DNA from: Humulus lupulus
Lineage: Eukaryota; Streptophyta; Magnoliopsida; Rosales; Cannabaceae
Reading direction: 5' to 3'
Assembly (NCBI RefSeq): GCF_963169125.1
Contig: NC_084794.1
Span: 74,869,665 to 74,933,664, forward strand
DNA: 64,000 nucleotides
This document shows, piece after piece, positions 60,131 to 64,000 of the stretch. The stretch's first letter is position 1; each line of letters starts with the position of its first letter. A program made the translations under genes and the position numbers. The notes beneath the pieces were generated by a model. It had not been told where the DNA came from and did no database searches. It saw only the letters and a list, made by a program, of their open reading frames with translations.

Positions 60131-60301
60131 GCATCTCCGAAGTTCTCCTTTTCTTGTTATGCACGCCATTACTCTTTCAAGAAACCCTAAAACTAGAGCT
60201 TCCATTTTCTTCTGGAGACCGTCCTTCTGCGTTTTCAAGACTCAGCCCGAGAGTTCCCTGATCTCCGAAAACTCTTACCAACCTCCACGATCTTCTTCCT
60301 G

Positions 60302-60723
60302 GTAAGTCTTGGAACTTTTATGTTTCATATTTTTGTAGTGCATGTTTCTGTATGTTGACTGTTGAGTTCATCTATTTCTGGGTTGAGATGCTTGTTAGAA
60401 GAATGTCTTGTGGGTGAAAAAAGTTACGAGTTAGTTTGATAGTCGATATCATACTTTTTAGGACGTAAAATTGAAGTAAAAGTTTGATTTTTATGCCAGC
60501 CGAAAAAATAGGTTTTTTCCCGCCCTAAGAGGAGTTGAAAAAGCTTTTACAAAAAACTTTTTGCTTTCACCTTTTGACCTGTTTCTCAAACTGTTCGCGT
60601 GGAAAATTTTAGCTTTTTGTTAGAATGCTGCTGTATAAAAGCTTAACTTTTATACTCGACCAACATTATTCTAAATTTTTTTAAAAATTCTCTATCCTCA
60701 CCTCCCCATTCTTCTGTTTGTAG
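60302..60723 (+). other. Leader intron of the element C reverse-strand gene
   Basis: CTTCCTG/GTAAGTCTT to CTGTTTGTAG/ACTTTAA, 422 bp. A seven-codon upstream ORF (60730-60753) follows in the leader before ATG 60875. Confidence 0.6.
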
Positions 60724-60874
60724 ACTTTAATGCCAGATTTGTGGGGGAGGTGAACGGCCCATCGACGACGATCTTCTTGCCCAGCTGCTCGAAGGCGAAG
60801 AACAACCGACCGACTGAGTTCACGAGATCCCTTTTTCACGATCTTCTTCTAGACCTCGTCCACCACCTCCTCAA

Positions 60875-63385
60875 ATGGCTCGTTCTAAGTCTTTAGGCAA
60901 GAAAAGACCTGACTCCGAAAATAGCCCAAACTCTCTTGCCCAGCCTGATTCACAGGCTAGGGTTCCTTTGACCAGTGGTCAAGTAAATGCCGCCCCAGAC
61001 CCTAGTATCCAAGTCAGGGCCCGCCCTTATCATCAAAACCTTCCTGATGTCGAGTGGTATCTCTCCCTGACCATCCAAGTGACTCCTCAGATGCTTGCCA
61101 ACTACCGTAAGAAGTATCCTCTTACAAGGGTTAATCTCAAAATTCTAGCTGCAGACCAAAGGGCTAACCTTCCAGGAGGTGTATACAGTGCTTGGTCTAG
61201 ATATCATATAGAGACGACAACTATCCTCCCTCTACATCCTTTTTATCAGGGGGTGGCCAACTATTTTGGTGTCGCCCCCTTTCAAATTACTCCGAATGGA
61301 TATAGAATGCTGGCTGCACTCTATATCCTGTACAAACTTAAAAAATGGCCAGAACCTACCCCCCATGAGGTCAATTTCCTTTTCGACCTCAAGTCCAACC
61401 CTCAACAGTATGGGACGGGCTTCTTCCATCTTTGTCACCAGGAGACGAGCCGGACGTTCCTGAGTGACACTACGCACATATCCAACGTGGGGCAGTACAG
61501 TAAGGAGTACTTCCTCACGCCGGACATGACCACCAACAATCTGGCCTTCGCTCGAGGAGGTAAGTGCTGTTTTTACTGGTCGATACTTTTCATCAGCGAA
61601 TTTTCCTTCATTTTTCTTAAAGTACACTTTTCCTTTCAGGGCCATGGCTACGTCCGACCCCAACACCAAACATGGTGTTAAGGTCCACCGCATTGGCCAG
61701 GATGACAGACGCAGAAAAAAGTGTCAAGTGCCTGGTCACTGATGAAAATCTGAGGCTATCCAGCCTCCTGGCTCCTCACCATGAAACAAGAGGACCTATG
61801 GTAGCAGATGCCACGGCCGAGGGGGATCCCGAGCAGCAACCCCCAGCGTCCCCTCCTCGAAGGAGGCCGACGGGGGTTACAATCAGGGAACCCACGGGCA
61901 ATCCTTCCGCAGAAAGGCCTTCTGCACCCCAAGGCAAGGGGAAACCAAAGGAAACATAGTCTGTTGTGGACTTGGGTGAATCCTCCGATGAAAATGGTAC
62001 TGTTATTTCGCTTTTAAATAGTTTGCCAATTCCCTGTCACTTGTTTGACGGGGAGGGCAACTTTACGTATACTCCAAATCTAGGGCCAGACTTCTTCGTG
62101 CCAGATAGTGAGTGTGTGACTAATAGAGTCAATAGTATAGTGACCAATAGTTGTAGCTCGGGTATTAAACTTTGTGACCTCTTTTCTGTTTTATCAAGAG
62201 TTTTTATCCGCCTTTATCTTATCATTTGCATATGTTTATTTGTACGCAGATATGGCCGCTCCCAACGTCTTCGATTTGTATCAGATTGAGGAGGAGGTAG
62301 AAGTCCCTCTGGTTCGGCGAAAGACGTCCAGGAGGCACAACGGCGAATCGAGCCAAGGACCTCCTGCCAAGAAGGTTCGAACAGAAGATCCTTCCAAGGA
62401 TGTGCCAACTGAGCAAGCTTCTGCCCAGCCTTCGGTTCCTGTTGAGAAGGAAACCCCACCTGCTACGATGAATCCTCCACCTGAAGCCGCTAAAGAACAA
62501 TCCCAGCCGGCCGAAGCTCCTGGGGCCAAACTTTCAAACCGCACCTTGCGAGCAGCCAAGGACCGCCTTGCACACATCGTGAGGTATGACCACTACAAGG
62601 ATGCGATGGCTGAGGCAGAGAATATGGGGGTCGACCAAATTCTGAACAGGGCCCTAAACGAAATTTCTAGCGTAAGCATTTCTTATCTCTTTGGCTTTCA
62701 TTTTTTCTTCCTTGCAACAGACTCTAACTTTATCCTTTGTCCACAGGCCTTGCTGACTGCAACTGTTGCTCGTACCCGTGCCCAATCTACCATCGACCAG
62801 GCTCGGGGAAAGGCCATCGAGAGGTACTAGGTGAAAGCTGCTGAGGAGCTTCAGGATGCAGAAGCCAGGCATGTTGGGGAGTTGGAGGTGGTCACTCAGC
62901 AGAAGGATGCTGCGGTGGCAAAGCTGGCGGAGGCTGAAGCTTCCAAGGCAGCCTTGAAGAAGCAGAGGGATGAGTACCAGGATTCCAGCCGAGTCCAATA
63001 TCGTGAATGCAAGAGACTCAAAGAGGAGCATCTTGCAAAGGACAAGGCCATAGTTTTTCTTGAGAGCCAAATAGAGCAGCTGAAGCTTACCAATGCCAAA
63101 GATCTGGAAAGGTACAAGAATGCGACACTTCAGTGTTTTTACGATTTCTGGAAGCACAACCGGGGTGCCAACTTTGACTACCTTCCAGAAGATGCCAGGA
63201 ATGCTGAGCTAGCCCGCTGCACTGCTCGATTGGCTGAAGAAGAGGAAAGAACAAGGATCCCCGCTTCCCCAAACATCGCTGGCGCAGAGGAAGGAGGAGC
63301 TGTTGAGGATACGACCAATCAAAATGTTGATAAAGACCCTCCTGCTCCTAATGCTTCTTGTACTTTTTATTTTTTCTTTCTTTAA
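60875..63385 (+). pseudogene. Reverse-strand gene (aORF) of element C, four exons
   Basis: Predicted exons 60875-61559, 61640-62107, 62250-62671 and 62747-63385; all introns are GT-AG and the frame is kept at each junction. Exon 1: basic start (MARSKSLGKKRP) and the transposon-associated domain (VANYFGVAPFQITPNGYRML, FLFDLKSNPQQYGTGFFHL). Exon 2: Pro/Glu-rich, with SVVDLGESSDENGTVISLL as in element B. Exon 3: MAAPNVFDLYQIEEEVEV, a basic patch, a Pro-rich stretch and a helical region (ALNEISS). Exon 4: a long coiled coil (KAAEELQDAEARH, AEASKAALKKQRDEYQDSSR) and an acidic tail. In-frame TAG at 61957 and 62828, each probably CAG to TAG, are the only clear breaks. Function unknown; a nuclear or particle-associated scaffold is speculation. 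Confidence 0.75.
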
Positions 63386-64000
63386 TTACACGACCCACGG
63401 GTCGTGATGTAAAGACTATATTTTTTAAATTTGCTGCATGGGCAGCAAACTTTCTTTTTATTTGAACAATTACATCCAAGCGATGATGTTTGCGGTGTAA
63501 AAGACTGCATTATAATGTTATAATATTTTCATTTACTATAACATCTGTCCATATGACCGAACTTGGCATAGTAATTTGGTTTGATTTAACAAAATATAAT
63601 TTTTGAAAAATACTCGAAGTACCTTAGCATGCTTTCACTTATTTTGTTCATGTGTTTACATACCTTTTGGTATGCTTTGCTATCGATGTACCTTATATGC
63701 CCCCCAAGTGATCGAGGAGCTTTAGGTCCTTGGTCACTTGCCTTGACCACGACCTGTTCGAACATTTCTGCTCGGTAGGAAACGTAATACTTATAATACA
63801 GCAAAACAACACACGTAATGAACAAATACTTGTAAAAATAAATTCACAAAGGTTGGCAAGAATGACTGGCCGCGCACAGTCCCTTATAATCTCGTATTAA
63901 AAATGGACTAAGCATGTCTTTACGAGTGATCCTAAAAAAGGATCTTACATTTATAAGCGATTAGCCATACAACGTGGCTAACCCTTTTTTCAAAACTTGT
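63386..64000 (-). other. Spacer between pol and the reverse-strand gene, element C
   Basis: No gene. On minus it contains CACTTGGGGGGCATATAAGG (63691-63710), the polypurine-like motif with a following TATA-like string, as in elements A and B. Confidence 0.5.

Larger units (their letters stand above)
59298..64000 (-). mobile_element. Tat/Retand-like element C, 3' end, continues past the window
   Basis: On minus the order is (pol, outside) - polypurine-like motif 63710-63699 - spacer - antisense gene - hairpin - polypurine tract - 3' LTR (59888-59298). No gag or pol lies in the window. Assignment rests on the shared cassette and the PPT-LTR junction. The plus-strand left flank ATTAT (59293-59297) is its expected target duplication. 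Confidence 0.7.

Noticed and set aside
61232..61693. A 153-codon minus-strand frame
   Set aside because: Antisense to exon 1 of the element C reverse gene, which has the recognisable domain.

Overview
The window is nuclear DNA of a eudicot plant. It is AT-rich and made up mostly of nested retrotransposons, with one convincing host gene. The family is not provable from sequence alone; a Rosales plant such as a Cannabaceae member is a weak guess from the LTR style. There are no bacterial operons, CRISPR arrays or intact rRNA/tRNA genes. Homology calls are recognition by eye; no database was searched.

Layout. 1-681 is a minus-strand Copia-type LTR running off the left edge. 682-23486 is the 3' part of a Tat/Retand-like Gypsy element (element A), broken by later insertions. 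These are a solo LTR (781-9204, TSD ACATA), itself split by a deleted Tekay-like Gypsy element (1792-7910, TSD TTTTA), and a Copia element (13054-22262, TSD TGAAC). Element A sits inside an older Tekay-like LTR whose 3' piece is 23487-24314. Next come a foldback element derived from 5S rRNA sequence (24624-25044), a foldback MITE (25824-26237), a Helitron-like fragment, and a minus-strand internally deleted Copia (27533-31505).

The host gene (33749-36896, plus, four exons) encodes a GT14 family beta-glucuronosyltransferase (GLCAT14 type) that modifies arabinogalactan proteins in the Golgi. It is bordered by MITEs of one family and, downstream, by a Helitron with clear termini (38431-39090).

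40005-52650 is a structurally complete Tat/Retand-like element (element B, TSD AATAA, 12.6 kb). It carries gag, protease, RT, RNase H, a second RNase H and integrase on plus, all decayed by stops and shifts, and a multi-exon reverse-strand gene between integrase and the 3' LTR. 54233-59176 is a full-length but mutated LINE with a poly-A tail and 10-bp TSDs. 59298-64000 is the 3' end of a third Tat/Retand-like element (element C) on minus; its reverse-oriented gene therefore reads plus (60875-63385).

The most interesting signal is the reverse-oriented cassette shared by A, B and C. Each copy has a TATA-like box near the 3' LTR and a gene encoding a domain like the 'putative gypsy type transposon' family, then an acidic/proline-rich linker, then a coiled coil. 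Introns are predicted in all three; in B and C a 5' leader intron is visible, and in C three coding introns keep the reading frame. A polypurine motif lies on the pol side of each cassette. Other notable signals are an array of LTR hairpins whose stems covary while loops stay constant, a 5S-derived palindromic element, and paired perfect hairpins in a Copia LTR.
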